Source: Paucibacter sp. KBW04
Lineage (GTDB): Bacteria; Pseudomonadota; Gammaproteobacteria; Burkholderiales; Burkholderiaceae_C
DNA: 64,000 nt
Reading direction: 5' to 3'
NCBI RefSeq assembly: GCF_003852425.1
Contig: NZ_QAJN01000001.1
Coordinates: forward strand, 307,009 to 371,008
Made by a program: the position numbers and the translations under genes. A model generated the notes under the pieces. The model was not told the origin of the DNA, made no database searches, and saw only the letters and a program-made list of their open reading frames with translations. Shown in pieces: positions 18,718 to 29,247 of this stretch (position 1 is its first letter; each line of letters starts with the position of its first letter).

Positions 18718-19566
18718 ATGCCTCATCAGCCTTCTCCGCACAAGCCAGGTCTGCCTCGCCTGAGTCAGGCGCAGGTCGGTTTGACGCGTGAGATCGAGGT
18801 GCAGGACGAGCAGGGCTTGCGCCGGCGCCTGCACATCCCTTGCGAGCGGCCGCTCACCGTCTTTGTCGACAAGCGTGAGCTGATCACCTTGATGACGCTG
18901 GGCGTGGCACCGGAGCTGCTGGTGCTGGGCTATCTGCGCAATCAAGGGCTGATCCACGCGGCCGAGGCCATCGAGTCAATTACCGTCGACTGGGAAGTCG
19001 GCGCGGCCGCGCTGCGAACCCATGCCGGCTTGTCGGAAGCCTGGGCGCAAAAGACCGCCAAGCGCACGCTCACCACCGGCTGCGGCCAAGGCACCGTGTT
19101 CGGCGACATGATGGCCGGCCTGGAGGGGCTGGCCCTGCCTGCGCCCACGCAGGCGCGCTTGAGCAAGAGTGCGCTTTACGCCCAGCTGGTGCAAATGCGC
19201 GCACAAGACAGCGTCTACAAGCAAGCCGGCTCGGTACACGGCTGCGCTTTGTTTGAGGGCGAGCGCCTGCTGGTGATGGTGGAGGATGTGGGGCGGCATA
19301 ACGCCCTGGACACGATTGCCGGCTGGCTTTGGATGAATCACCCTGGCCGCTTACAGGCGCCTGTTCTCTACACCACCGGCCGCATGACCAGCGAGATGGT
19401 GCTCAAGGCCGCTTGGATGGGCGTGCCCATCATCGTCTCGCGCAACGGCATCACCCAGATGGGTTTCGATCTGGCCCAGCAACTGGGCCTGTGCCTGATC
19501 GGCCGGGCCAAGGGGCGGCACTTCATCGTCTACAGCGGTTTCGAGCGTTTCGACGCCATGCTTTGA
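18718..19566 (+). CDS. fdhD: FdhD sulfurtransferase for formate dehydrogenase
   Basis: 282 residues, the family size. FdhD passes sulfur from cysteine desulfurase to the Mo-bisMGD cofactor before insertion into formate dehydrogenase. Recognisable blocks are VGRHNALDTIAG, TTGRMTSEMV and SRNGIT. The cysteine loop reads TTGCGQG, with one Cys where E. coli FdhD has a CxxC pair; the first Cys is the one considered essential. It is encoded directly upstream of the formate dehydrogenase genes, separated from fdnG by a 296-base leader. Confidence 0.93.
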   Translation: MPHQPSPHKPGLPRLSQAQVGLTREIEVQDEQGLRRRLHIPCERPLTVFVDKRELITLMTLGVAPELLVLGYLRNQGLIHAAEAIESITVDWEVGAAALRTHAGLSEAWAQKTAKRTLTTGCGQGTVFGDMMAGLEGLALPAPTQARLSKSALYAQLVQMRAQDSVYKQAGSVHGCALFEGERLLVMVEDVGRHNALDTIAGWLWMNHPGRLQAPVLYTTGRMTSEMVLKAAWMGVPIIVSRNGITQMGFDLAQQLGLCLIGRAKGRHFIVYSGFERFDAML

Positions 19567-19862
19567 TCTGCGTCAGTGGTCGCGCTCAAGCGGTTCCTTA
19601 GCTGACACCAAGTTGAACGCGCGGGGCACAAAAACGACACAAGACTTTGCGCCGACGCCCGGCGAGGCCCAGATAATTCTGCGGGTCACACTGAATAGAC
19701 AAAGATCATTTCTTGTGCCGAAATCCAAGCGTGTGTGTCGCGTGCCGGCCCCGAGTTTTTAGTGTTCTGAAGATTGTTGGGTCAGGAGCCCTGCCAAGCC
19801 TGAAGCGGCGAGCGCCTGAGAAGCATCGAAGAACGGGATCCATTCCTTAGGAGACCAAAGAC
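19567..19862 (+). promoter_or_regulatory. Leader region of the formate dehydrogenase operon
   Basis: 296 bases without a gene between fdhD and fdnG. It must carry the operon promoter or the processing sites of a joint transcript. A clear ribosome site (AGGAG, nine bases before the fdnG ATG) is present. I looked for sigma-54 -24/-12 and FNR-type elements and found none that convinces. Confidence 0.35.
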
Positions 19863-22800
19863 ATGGACATGAACCGGAGGCATTTCTTCCGGGTGAGCGG
19901 GGCTGGGCTGGTTGGCTCAAGCCTGGTGGCGCTGGGCTTCTCGCCCACGGCGGCTTTGGCCGAAGCGCGTAACTTCAAGCTCACTCGGGCCACCGAGACC
20001 CGCAACACCTGCCCTTATTGCTCGGTGGGTTGCGGCATCCTGATGTACAGCATGGGTGACAAGGCCAAGAACGTCGTGGCCGACATCATGCATATCGAGG
20101 GCGACCCGGACCATCCGGTCAACCGCGGCAGCCTCTGCCCCAAGGGCGCGGGCCTGCTGGACTTTGTGCACAGCAAGAACCGCCTGAAGTGGCCCGAGAT
20201 TCGTGAGCCCGGCGCCAAGGAATGGAAGCGAGTGTCCTGGGATGAGGCCCTGGGCAAATTGACGGCCATGATGAAGGCGGATCGCGATGCCAACTTCCTG
20301 GCCCAGACGGCCGACGGCAAGACCGTCAACCGCTGGACCAGCACCGGCATGCTGTGCGCTTCGGCCTCTTCAAACGAGACCGGCTACATCACTCACAAGG
20401 CCATGCGCTCCATGGGCATGGTGGTTTTCGACAACCAAGCGCGCGTTTGACACGCCCCGACGGTGGCCAGTCTGGCCCCGACGTTTGGGCGCGGTGCGAT
20501 GACCAACCATTGGGTGGACATCAAGAACGCGGACCTGGTGTTGATCATGGGTGGCAATGCCGCCGAAGCCCACCCGGTGGGTTTCAAGTGGGTGGTTGAG
20601 GCCAAGAAAACGAACAAGGCCAAGCTCTTGGTGGTGGACCCGCGATTTACGCGTTCGGCCGCCATGGCGGACTATTACGCGCCGATTCGCGCGGGCTCCG
20701 ACATCGCCTTCCTGGGCGGCGTCATTCACTACCTGCTGTCGCAAGACAAGATCCAGCACGAGTACGTCAAGAACTACACCAACGCCAGCTTCATCGTGGG
20801 CGAGGGCTATGGTTTTGAGGACGGCATCTTCTCTGGCTATGACGAGAGCAAGCGCAAATACGACGCCAGCAGCTGGGCTTATGAGAAGGACGAGAAAGGC
20901 TTTGCCAAGGTCGATCCGACGCTAGAGCATCCGCGCTGCGTGATCAATGTGATGAAGCGCCACTACGCGCGCTACACCCCCGAGATGGTGTCCAGCATCA
21001 CCGGCACGCCGCAAGACAAGTTCTTGAAATGCTGCGAAATGATTGCCTCGACGGCCAAGCCGGACCGGGTGATGACCGTCATGTATGCCCTGGGATGGAC
21101 TCAGCACAGCCAGGGCTCGCAGATGATTCGTACCGGCGCCATCATGCAGCTGCTGCTGGGCAATATGGGCTTGGCGGGCGGTGGCATGAACGCCTTGCGC
21201 GGGCATTCCAATATCCAGGGTCTGACCGACCTGGGTCTGCTCTCCCACCTCTTGCCGGGTTACTTGGGCGCGCCACGCGAGGCCGAACAAGATTTGGAGG
21301 CCTATCTCAAGCCGCGCACCGTGATGCCGTTGCGGCCGGGTCAGATGAGTTATTGGCAGAACTTCCCCAAGTTCTTCGTCAGCCTGCAAAAAGCCTGGTG
21401 GGGCAATGCGGCGACCAAAGAGAACCAGTGGGCCTACAACTATCTGCCCAAGCTGGACAAGACCTATGACGTCTTGCAGGCCTTTGAGATGATGAACCAG
21501 GGCAAGCTCAACGGCTATATCTGCCAGGGCTTCAATCCGGTGGGCTCCTTCCCCAATAAGAAGAAGATCATTGCCGGCCTGTCCAAGCTGAAGTACCTGG
21601 TCATCATCGACCCGCTCAATACCGAAACCGCCGAGTTCTGGAAGAACCATGGCGAGCACAACGACGTCAAGAGCGAAGAGATTCAGACCACCGTTTTCCG
21701 CCTGCCCAGCACCTGTTTTGCGGAGGAAGAAGGCTCGCTGACCAACTCCGGCCGCTGGCTGCAATGGCATTGGAAGGGCGCCAATCCGCCCGGTGAGGCC
21801 ATGGGGGATGCGGAGATCATTGCCGAGATCTTCACCCGCATTCGCGCCGCCTACAAAAAGGACGGCGGTGCCTTCCCTGATGCCTTGCTCAACCTGACCT
21901 GGCCCTATCTGAATCCCAAGGCTCCCTCGGCCGAGGAATTGGCCAAGGAGTACAACGGCCGTGCTTTGGCGGATCTGCCCGATCCCAAAGACCCCAGCAA
22001 ATTGCTGGCCAAGGCCGGGGAACAGTTGGCGGGATTCGGCTTGCTGCGCGATGACGGCTCCACCGCCTGCGGCTGCTGGATCTATGCCGGCGCCTGGACC
22101 CAGGCCGGTAACCAGATGGCGCGGCGTGACAATGCCGACCCCTACGGTATTGGTCAGACCCTCAATTGGTCCTGGGCCTGGCCGGCCAATCGGCGTGTGC
22201 TCTACAACGCCGCCTCTTGCGACAGCCAGGGCAAGCCCTGGAATGCCAAGCGCAAGCTGGTGGCCTGGAATGGCACGCGCTGGGCCGGCTCCGACGTGCC
22301 GGACATCCGGCCCGACGCCGACCCCAATGATGCCGAGCGGGTCAACCCCTTCATCATGACGGCCGAAGGCGTGGCGCGCCTGTTTGCGCCCACCGGCATG
22401 GCGGAAGGACCCTTGCCCGAGCATTACGAGCCCTTTGAGTCGCCCCTGCCCAACAACCCCATGCATCCCAAGAACGACAAGGCGCGGGCCAACCCCGCCG
22501 CCCGGGTCTTCAAGGGGGATATGGAAGCTTTTGGCAAGCCCACAGAGTTCCCCTATGTGGCGACCAGCTACCGCCTGACCGAGCACTTCCACTACTGGAC
22601 CAAGAATTGCGAAAGCAATGCGGTGATCCAGCCTCAGCAATTCGTCGAGATCGGCGAGGAGCTGGCCAAGTTGAAGGGCATCGAAAACGGCGGCTGGGTC
22701 AAGGTCAGCAGCAACCGCGGCTTCATCAAGGCCAAGGCAGTGGTGACCAAGCGCATCCCGATGCTGGAGGTGGCGGGGCAAAAAGTGCACACCGTGGGCC

Positions 22801-22934
22801 TGCCCAATCACTGGGGCTTTGTGGGGGTGGCCAAGCCCGGCTATCTGGTCAACACGCTGACGCCTTTCGTGGGCGACGCGAATACCCAGACGCCGGAGTA
22901 CAAGAGCTTCACCGTCAACATCGAGAAGGCCTGA
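19863..22934 (+). CDS. fdnG: Selenocysteine-containing formate dehydrogenase, major subunit (FdnG/FdoG type)
   Basis: Two open frames in the same phase are separated only by a TGA at 20448-20450. Read through as selenocysteine, they give 1023 residues, as in E. coli FdnG, with Sec at position 196 in [19 protein letters not shown], exactly the FdnG active-site context. A twin-arginine signal ([11 protein letters not shown]) directs export. A [4Fe-4S] site (CPYCSVGC...SLCPKG) and bis-MGD binding segments ([19 protein letters not shown]) follow. It oxidises periplasmic formate to CO2 and passes electrons to FdnH. A naive annotation would split or truncate it here. ATG at 19863 is chosen because AGGAG lies nine bases upstream. 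Confidence 0.96.
20448..20491 (+). promoter_or_regulatory. Selenocysteine UGA codon and bacterial SECIS hairpin in fdnG
   Basis: The UGA at 20448-20450 is followed at once by a stem-loop. The lower stem is CGCCC (20453-20457) with GGGCG (20487-20491); the upper stem is GGCC/GGCC around the loop AGUCU (20469-20473), like the RGUCU apical loop that SelB recognises in E. coli fdhF and fdnG. The selB gene and the cognate tRNA lie 6-9 kb downstream on the same strand. The lower stem pairing is my own reading. Confidence 0.88.
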
Positions 22935-22936
22935 CC

Positions 22937-23833
22937 ATGTCTTCACTTCAATCCCTAGACATCGCCAAGCGCTCGGCCACCACCACGCCCAGCCCGCAGG
23001 CGCGCAAGACCATCGAGGTCGCCAAACTCATCGACGTGTCTTCCTGCATAGGCTGCAAGGCCTGTCAGGTCGCCTGCATGCAGTGGAATGATCTGCGCGA
23101 TGAGGTGGGCGACAACGTCGGTACCTACGACAACCCGCGTGACCTCTCCGCCCAGTCTTGGACGGTGATGCGTTTCTCCGAGGTGGAAGTCGAGGCCAAC
23201 AAGCTGGAGTGGCTGATCCGCAAGGACGGCTGCATGCACTGCGAGGACCCGGGCTGCCTGAAAAGCTGCCCGGCCCCCGGCGCCATCGTCAAGTACGCCA
23301 ATGGCATCGTGGACTTCATCTCCGAGCATTGCGTGGGCTGCGGCAACTGCGTCACCGGCTGTCCCTTCGATGTGCCGCGCATCTCCAAGACCGACAGCAA
23401 GGCCTATAAGTGCTCGCTGTGCTCCGACCGTGTCGGCGTAGGCCTGGAGCCCGCCTGTGTCAAGGCCTGTCCCACCGGCGCGATTCAATTCGGCGCCAAG
23501 GAGGACATGCTGGACTACGGCGCCGAGCGCATTGTTGACCTGAAGGAGCGCGGCTTTGCCCAGGCCTCGGTCTACAACCCGGCGGGCGTGGGCGGCACCC
23601 ATGTGATGTATGTGCTCCAGCATGGCGACAAGCCGGAGCTCTATCACGGTCTGCCGGCCGACCCCAAGATCAGCCCCTTTGTTTCCCTGTGGAAAGGCAT
23701 TGCCAAACCCCTGGCCGTGGCCGCCATGGCGGGTGCGGTGGTGGCTGGCTTCTTCCACTATATGAAGGTGGGGCCGATCGAAGAGAAGGGCGAAGACGAA
23801 GCCGACGCCAAAGACGCCAAGTCCGAGGCCTGA
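22937..23833 (+). CDS. fdnH: Formate dehydrogenase iron-sulfur subunit (FdnH type)
   Basis: 298 residues. Four ferredoxin-type cysteine clusters ([39 protein letters not shown]...ACVKACPTG) should carry four [4Fe-4S] clusters that wire electrons from FdnG to the membrane. A single C-terminal transmembrane helix ([18 protein letters not shown]) anchors it with its bulk in the periplasm. ATG at 22937 lies two bases after the fdnG stop; the open frame extends upstream but only inside fdnG. The acidic/Lys C-terminal tail ([17 protein letters not shown]) faces the cytoplasm. Confidence 0.95.
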   Translation: MSSLQSLDIAKRSATTTPSPQARKTIEVAKLIDVSSCIGCKACQVACMQWNDLRDEVGDNVGTYDNPRDLSAQSWTVMRFSEVEVEANKLEWLIRKDGCMHCEDPGCLKSCPAPGAIVKYANGIVDFISEHCVGCGNCVTGCPFDVPRISKTDSKAYKCSLCSDRVGVGLEPACVKACPTGAIQFGAKEDMLDYGAERIVDLKERGFAQASVYNPAGVGGTHVMYVLQHGDKPELYHGLPADPKISPFVSLWKGIAKPLAVAAMAGAVVAGFFHYMKVGPIEEKGEDEADAKDAKSEA

Positions 23834-23846
23834 AGGAGTCAACACC

Positions 23847-24470
23847 ATGAGTACCAAGTATCTACAGCGTTACTCCGACAGGGACCGCATCAACCACTGG
23901 ATGATTGCCCTGCTTTTCGTCCTGGCGGCGGTGTCGGGCCTGGCCTTCTTCCACCCCAGCTTGTTCTTTTTGAGTACGCTGGTGGGCGGTGGGGTGTGGG
24001 CGCGCATCCTCCATCCCTTCCTGGGTGTGGCGATGTTCCTGTCCTTTCTGGGCCTGTTCTTCAAGCTCTGGCGCGAGAACCTGCTCAACGAGGCAGACAA
24101 GGAATGGCGCAAGCACAGTCTGGACATGCTTAAAGGCGACAAGAGCAAGATGCCGCCGGTGGGCAAGTACAACGCCGGCCAAAAAGGCGTGTTCTGGCTG
24201 ATGTCGGTCTGTTTGGCTGTTCTGCTCTTGACCGGGGTGATGTTCTGGCAGCCCTGGTTTGCCAACAGCTTCCCCATCACCCTGCGTCGCATCGCCGTGC
24301 TCTTGCACTCGGCCTCGGCCGTGGCGCTGGTGCTGGGCGTGATCATGCATGTCTACGCCGCCATCTGGGTCAAGGGCACCGTGCGCGCCATGACCCGGGG
24401 CACGGTCAGCGAGGCCTGGGCCAAGCAAAACCATGCGCTATGGCATGAGGAAATGACCAAAGGGAAGTGA
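23847..24470 (+). CDS. fdnI: Formate dehydrogenase cytochrome b556 subunit (FdnI type)
   Basis: 207 residues with four predicted membrane helices. The family start YLQRYSDRDRINHWMIALL and the helix histidines (including HSASAVALVLGVIMHVYAAIW) match FdnI/FdoI di-haem cytochromes. It takes electrons from FdnH and reduces quinone at the cytoplasmic side, so the complex conserves energy by a redox loop. It lies 13 bases after fdnH, with AAGGAG before the ATG. A strong terminator follows. Confidence 0.95.
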   Translation: MSTKYLQRYSDRDRINHWMIALLFVLAAVSGLAFFHPSLFFLSTLVGGGVWARILHPFLGVAMFLSFLGLFFKLWRENLLNEADKEWRKHSLDMLKGDKSKMPPVGKYNAGQKGVFWLMSVCLAVLLLTGVMFWQPWFANSFPITLRRIAVLLHSASAVALVLGVIMHVYAAIWVKGTVRAMTRGTVSEAWAKQNHALWHEEMTKGK

Positions 24471-24485
24471 TCTCCCCGCATGTTA

Positions 24486-24520
24486 AAAAGGGCGGGCTCG
24501 GGTCCGCCCTTTTGTTTTTT
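24486..24520 (+). terminator. Strong rho-independent terminator after fdnI
   Basis: Arms AAAAGGGCGG and CCGCCCTTTT (10 bp, loop of eight) followed by GTTTTTT. It lies 15 bases past the fdnI stop and 25 before the fdhE start, so structural genes and accessory genes are partly uncoupled. Confidence 0.92.
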
Positions 24521-24544
24521 CTTGGATTGCATCAGACCAAATTT

Positions 24545-25570
24545 ATGACTGAAACCAGCACGGCCAAGCTTTTGTCCCCGGAAGAAATCGCGGTGCGTGC
24601 CGGCGAGCAGATTCCTTTTCTGCTGCTGCCCCAGCCCGGTGTGTTTGCCGAACGTGCCCTGCGCCTGCGCCAGCTGGCCGCTGGCCACGCCATGGCCGAC
24701 TATCTTTTGTTTGCCGCCGAGCTGGCCCAGGCTCAGCACGAGTTGTTCAGCCGCAAGCGAGACCTCAGCTTGCCCGAGCAGGCACAGGTCGAAGCCGCCG
24801 CCAAGGCCGGCCAGCCTCTCTTGCCGGCCGCCGGCTGGGCGCGTGATCCCGTTTGGCTGCAAGAGCAGCGCGAGTTGATGCAGCTGTTGGCCGCCCGCAT
24901 CGCGGCCGGCCCTGCGCGCGAGGCCGTGCTCAAGCTGGCCGCTGCCGAAGACCAATTTCTAGAACTGCAAGCCGGCCGCTTGCTGAACAGCGTGATGACA
25001 GGCCTGGACCTGGCCACCGCGCCGCTGATCGCCGCAGGCCTGCAAGTGCACTGGGCGCGTTTGCTGACCCAGCTGCAGGCGCGTTTTGAGCGTGAGCAAA
25101 AGACGGACAAAAACCAGGTGGCGCCCTTCGGTCGCGTCGACGACCCTTTGATCTGCCCCTGCTGTGCCTCCAAGCCCGTGGCCTCCATCACCCGCATCGG
25201 CGCCGAAGGCTCGGGCTTTCGCTATCTGTCTTGCAGCCTGTGCGCCGCGCAATGGCATTACGTGCGGGTCAAATGCGCCCATTGCCAAAGCACCAAGGGC
25301 ATCAGCTTCCAGAGCCTGCTGAACGAAGACGGTAGCCTGCCGCCGAATGCCGCTGGCGTGCAGGTGGAGTGCTGCGAAGCCTGCGGCCATTACCTCAAGA
25401 TCGTGCATATGGAGAAAGACCAGCAGGTCGAGCCCCATGCCGATGATCTGGCTTCGCTGAGCCTGGACTTGCTGGTGTCCGAGAGCGGCCTGATCCGGCA
25501 CGGCATCAACCTGATGCTGCTCTTTGGCGACCCGGATCTGGAGGCAGAAACGACCGAGGTGCAGCACTGA
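24545..25570 (+). CDS. fdhE: FdhE formate dehydrogenase accessory protein
   Basis: 341 residues. The N-terminal part is helical. The C-terminal part has the paired zinc/iron-ribbon cysteines of FdhE: CPCC, CSLC, CAHC and CEAC, plus RYLSCSLCAAQWHYVRVKC. FdhE is needed for activity of respiratory formate dehydrogenases and binds the catalytic subunit. ATG at 24545 gives the conserved start; an in-frame upstream start would begin inside the fdnI terminator. Its TGA overlaps the ATG of selA by one base. Confidence 0.93.
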   Translation: MTETSTAKLLSPEEIAVRAGEQIPFLLLPQPGVFAERALRLRQLAAGHAMADYLLFAAELAQAQHELFSRKRDLSLPEQAQVEAAAKAGQPLLPAAGWARDPVWLQEQRELMQLLAARIAAGPAREAVLKLAAAEDQFLELQAGRLLNSVMTGLDLATAPLIAAGLQVHWARLLTQLQARFEREQKTDKNQVAPFGRVDDPLICPCCASKPVASITRIGAEGSGFRYLSCSLCAAQWHYVRVKCAHCQSTKGISFQSLLNEDGSLPPNAAGVQVECCEACGHYLKIVHMEKDQQVEPHADDLASLSLDLLVSESGLIRHGINLMLLFGDPDLEAETTEVQH

Positions 25571-26991
25571 TGCTGGCCCAGCCCAAAGACCTGCCCGCGC
25601 TGGATCGCCTGCTCAATCACCCGCTGCTGGCCCCGCTGAGCCAGGCCCATGGGCGTAGTTTGCTGACCCAGGAGGCGCGGGCCTTGCTGGACGAGTTGCG
25701 TGCCCAGGCTCTGCAAGGCAGCTTGCAAAAGGCGGCGCTGGAGGAGGGCGCTTTGTGCGAGGCTCTGCGTCAGCGAGTCGAGGCCAAGCTGGCCCCGCGC
25801 ATGCGGGCGGTGATCAACCTCACCGGCACGGTTTTGCACACCAATCTGGGCCGTGCCCTGCTGGCCGACGAGGCCTTACAGCATGTGTTGGCCATGATGG
25901 CCGGGCCGAATAACCTCGAATTTGATCTGAGCAGTGGCGGGCGTGGCGACCGCGACAGCATGGTCGAAGACTTGCTGTGCGAGATCACTGGTGCCGAAGC
26001 CGCAACGGTCGTCAACAACAATGCCGCCGCCGTGCTGCTGTCCATCGCCGCCCTGGGCGGTGGCAAGGAAGTCATCGTCTCGCGCGGTGAGTTGGTCGAG
26101 ATTGGCGGCGCCTTCCGCATGCCGGATGTGATGGCTGCGGCCGGTGCCCGCTTGGTGGAAGTGGGCACGACCAATCGCACCCATGCGGCCGATTACGAGC
26201 GCGCCATCGGTCCCAACACCGCCATGCTGATGAAGGTGCACACCAGCAATTACCGCGTGCAGGGCTTTACCTCGGCGGTGGATGAGGGCACCTTGGCCCC
26301 GATTGCCCATGCCAAGGGCCTGCCTTTGGTGACCGATCTAGGCAGCGGCTCCCTGGTCGATCTGGCGCAATGGGGCCTGCCGCGCGAGCCCCTGCCGCAG
26401 GAGATGTTGGCCGCCGGCTGCGATGTCGTCACCTTCAGCGGCGACAAGCTCTTGGGCGGCCCGCAAGCCGGCCTGATTGTCGGCAGCAAGGCGATGATTC
26501 AGCGCATACGCAAGTTCCCAATGAAGCGGGCCCTGCGCATGTCCAAGCTGCCGCTGGCCGCTTTGGAAGCCACCTTGCGGCTGTATTTGCAGCCCGAGCG
26601 CCTGACGCGCGATCTGCCCACCTTGCGCATGCTGACCCGGCCCCTTGCTGAGATTCAAGCCCAGGCCGCGCGCCTGCAAGCGCCGCTGGTCCAGGCCCTG
26701 AGCCCGCGCTTTACGGTGAATCCGAGCGAGATGCTGGGCCAGATCGGGTCGGGCTCCTTGCCAGTGGAATCTCTGCCCTCGGCCGGATTGGTGATTGCCC
26801 CGGCAGGCATAGCCAAAAAGGGCGTGGGTACGGCCTTGGACGCGCTGGCCAGCGCCTTGCGCGGCCTGCCCCTGCCGGTGATTGGCCGGGTGCAGCAAGA
26901 TCAGCTCTGGCTGGATCTGCGCTGCCTGGACGAGCGTCAAGAGGCGCAGCTCTTGGCCCAGCTGCCTGCATTGAAGGAGGCCCTGGCTTGA
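25570..26991 (+). CDS. selA: L-seryl-tRNA(Sec) selenium transferase
   Basis: 473 residues against 463 in E. coli. It is a PLP enzyme of the aminotransferase fold; the cofactor lysine is in [14 protein letters not shown], and [16 protein letters not shown] and EVGTTNRTH are SelA signatures. It converts Ser-tRNA(Sec) to Sec-tRNA(Sec) using selenophosphate. It is translationally coupled to fdhE (ATG overlaps the stop) and to selB (the stop overlaps the selB start). The only obvious client in the window is fdnG. Confidence 0.96.
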   Translation: MLAQPKDLPALDRLLNHPLLAPLSQAHGRSLLTQEARALLDELRAQALQGSLQKAALEEGALCEALRQRVEAKLAPRMRAVINLTGTVLHTNLGRALLADEALQHVLAMMAGPNNLEFDLSSGGRGDRDSMVEDLLCEITGAEAATVVNNNAAAVLLSIAALGGGKEVIVSRGELVEIGGAFRMPDVMAAAGARLVEVGTTNRTHAADYERAIGPNTAMLMKVHTSNYRVQGFTSAVDEGTLAPIAHAKGLPLVTDLGSGSLVDLAQWGLPREPLPQEMLAAGCDVVTFSGDKLLGGPQAGLIVGSKAMIQRIRKFPMKRALRMSKLPLAALEATLRLYLQPERLTRDLPTLRMLTRPLAEIQAQAARLQAPLVQALSPRFTVNPSEMLGQIGSGSLPVESLPSAGLVIAPAGIAKKGVGTALDALASALRGLPLPVIGRVQQDQLWLDLRCLDERQEAQLLAQLPALKEALA

Positions 26992-28985
26992 TCATAGGAA
27001 CTGCCGGCCATATCGACCATGGCAAGACCACCCTGGTGCGCGCCCTGACCGGGGTGGACACCGACCGCCTGCCCGAGGAAAAAAAGCGCGGCATCAGTAT
27101 CGAGCTGGGCTATGCCTTCATGTCCGATGGCCTGGGCGGCAAGCTCGGGTTCATCGATGTGCCTGGCCATGAGCGCCTGGTTCACACCATGCTGGCTGGG
27201 GCCACGGGCATGGACCACGCTTTGCTGCTGGTGGCGGCCGACGATGGCGTGATGCCGCAGACGCGCGAGCATCTGGCCGTGCTCTCGCTGTTGGGCCTCG
27301 CCGGGCTGACGGTGGTGATCACCAAATGCGACCGGGCCGACGCCGCCCGCCTGCTGGCCTTGCGGGCCGAGATCGCCGCGCTCTTGGTGGGCAGTGGTTT
27401 TGAGTCCGCCGCCATCTATGAAGTGGCCGCTCCCGCTGGCCTGGGTATCGAGGCCTTGCGTGCCCATTTGCTGGCGCTGGCCGCCGCCGCGCAATCGCGC
27501 TCGGCCCGGCAAGAGGGCCAGGGCTTTCGCCTGGCGGTGGACCGGGTCTTCAGCCTGGACGGCGTCGGCACCGTGGCCACCGGCACCATCCATGCCGGTG
27601 AAGTCAGCGTCGGTGATGAGTTAGTTCTTTTGCCGCCCGCTCGCGGTCAGGCGCCCAAGCGTGTGCGGATGCGCAGCCTGCATGCGCAGAACCAGAACGT
27701 GCAGCAGGCGCATGCGGGCCAGCGCTGCGCCCTGGGCTTGGTGGGGGTGGACAAGCAAGAGGTGGCACGAGGCCAGGTCTTTGCGCTGCCCGACTTGGCC
27801 TTGAGTGCCGATCGCTTGGATGTGCGCCTGCGGCTTTGGCCCGCCGAGACCAAGGCCTTGCGTAGCGGCACGCCGGTGCATGTGCATCTGGGCTCGGCCA
27901 CGGTGATGGCTTCGGTCGCCGTGCTTCACACGGAGTCGCAGGGCGAGGCTGCGTCGGACAGTCTTGAGCCCGGCGCCTGGGGCTGGGTGCAGCTGGTCTT
28001 GCGCGAGCCGGTGGCCGCCTGGGCAGGTGACCGGGTGGTGCTGCGCGACGCCGCCGCCAGCCGCACGCTCGCCGGGGGCTGGGTCTTGGACCCAGCGCCA
28101 CCGGCCCGTTATCGACGCACGCCGCAGCGTTTTGCCGAGTTGGCGGCCTTGCAACTGCCTTTGGCGAATGAACGATTGCAGGGGCTGCTGCAGCAGGCCG
28201 CCTTGGGCTTGAACTGGGGCACTTGGGCCACGGCCCAAGGCCTCTCAAATGCCGCCAGGCAAGACCTGACCCTGCAGCTGCCCGCCACCGTGCTGAACGC
28301 CAAGCCCGCCTCAGACGAGGGCAGTGGCCCTTGGTTGCTTGGCGCTGCGGCGGCCGAGCGCTTGGCCCAGCATGCCCTGGCCGTGCTGGCGGCCTATCAC
28401 GCCCGATCGCCCGATGAGTTGGGCCCCGATGTGGCGCGCTGGCGCCGCCTGGCCGCGCCCCGTTTGCCTGAAGCTTTGTGGCGGGCCTTGCTGCAGCGCT
28501 TGCTGGCCGAGGGAAAGCTTCAGCAGCGCGGGGCGGTGGCGCATCTGCCCGAGCATGGGGTGCAGTTGAACGCGGCCGATGAGCGGGTGGCGCAGAACAT
28601 CGCGCCCTGGCTGGACAAGGCGGGCTTCGAAGGTGCTTGGGCGCGCGATCTGGCGCGCGACTGCCAGATGCCCGAGCCCTTGATGCGAACCAGTCTTGCG
28701 CGCCTGGCGCAAAGCGGTTTGCTGCATCAGGTGGTGAAAGACCTGTACTATGCGGCCCCGGTGATGTCGCAACTGGCCGCGCTGGCGCGTCAGTCGGTGG
28801 CGTCTGAGGGCCAGGAGTTGAAGGCCGCCGCGTTCCGGGACGCCACGGGTTTGGGCCGCAAGCGGGCGATTCAGATCCTGGAGTATTTCGACCGCGTGGG
28901 CCTGAGCCGCCGGGTGGGCGACAGCCACAAGCTGCGGGCGGATAGCCTGCTGTTTGGCGGCGAGAATGAGGGCGGCTTGGCATGA
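26988..28985 (+). CDS. selB: Selenocysteine-specific translation elongation factor
   Basis: 665 residues (E. coli SelB has 614). It starts with TTG at 26988, overlapping the selA stop by three bases (TTGA), which gives the exact family N-terminus [16 protein letters not shown]. GTPase motifs [13 protein letters not shown] and TKCD follow, then EF-Tu-like domains 2-3, an extra domain, and C-terminal winged helices (ending [27 protein letters not shown]) that bind the SECIS hairpin. It brings Sec-tRNA to the ribosome at the fdnG UGA. The tRNA gene begins 25 bases past its stop. Confidence 0.96.
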   Translation: MIIGTAGHIDHGKTTLVRALTGVDTDRLPEEKKRGISIELGYAFMSDGLGGKLGFIDVPGHERLVHTMLAGATGMDHALLLVAADDGVMPQTREHLAVLSLLGLAGLTVVITKCDRADAARLLALRAEIAALLVGSGFESAAIYEVAAPAGLGIEALRAHLLALAAAAQSRSARQEGQGFRLAVDRVFSLDGVGTVATGTIHAGEVSVGDELVLLPPARGQAPKRVRMRSLHAQNQNVQQAHAGQRCALGLVGVDKQEVARGQVFALPDLALSADRLDVRLRLWPAETKALRSGTPVHVHLGSATVMASVAVLHTESQGEAASDSLEPGAWGWVQLVLREPVAAWAGDRVVLRDAAASRTLAGGWVLDPAPPARYRRTPQRFAELAALQLPLANERLQGLLQQAALGLNWGTWATAQGLSNAARQDLTLQLPATVLNAKPASDEGSGPWLLGAAAAERLAQHALAVLAAYHARSPDELGPDVARWRRLAAPRLPEALWRALLQRLLAEGKLQQRGAVAHLPEHGVQLNAADERVAQNIAPWLDKAGFEGAWARDLARDCQMPEPLMRTSLARLAQSGLLHQVVKDLYYAAPVMSQLAALARQSVASEGQELKAAAFRDATGLGRKRAIQILEYFDRVGLSRRVGDSHKLRADSLLFGGENEGGLA

Positions 28986-29010
28986 GTGCCTGCCGCCTTA
29001 GGAATTTTTT

Positions 29011-29106
29011 GGAGGGGAAACGATCCTGGTGGGTCGGCCGGGCTTCAAACCCGGTGGGTGGCGCTATGCGTCGCTGGGTGGGTTCGACTCCCATTCCCCT
29101 CCGCCA
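29011..29106 (+). tRNA. selC: Selenocysteine tRNA (anticodon TCA), with encoded CCA
   Basis: A 96-base tRNA with an 8-bp acceptor stem (GGAGGGGA with TCCCCTCC), anticodon loop CTTCAAA with TCA at 29045-29047, a long extra arm (GGTGGCGC...GCGTCGCT region), a T loop GGTTCGACTCC and a genomic GCCA end. The long acceptor, large extra arm and UCA anticodon identify tRNA(Sec). It lies directly behind selB; in E. coli selC is far from selAB, so this is a compact arrangement. Confidence 0.96.
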
Positions 29107-29247
29107 CAAACCTGTGCTCGCCTACTGCGCGGCCCCATGCGGGCCCTGCGGTGCTCAGCGCACGGGAGTGCGCTTGCGCTCCTCGAACCCGCCTGAGCCC
29201 GCTCGCTACGGCGCTCCCAGGCTTGTGCACAAACGCCAAACCTCATC

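Noticed and set aside
20448..20450. A premature stop or pseudogene call for fdnG
   Set aside because: The TGA lies exactly at the selenocysteine of FdnG, is followed by a SECIS-like hairpin, and selA, selB and the selenocysteine tRNA are downstream. The frame continues without shift.
20922..22946. A minus-strand open frame of 674 codons opposite fdnG
   Set aside because: It is a GC-driven shadow; the plus strand encodes the conserved FdnG C-terminal half.
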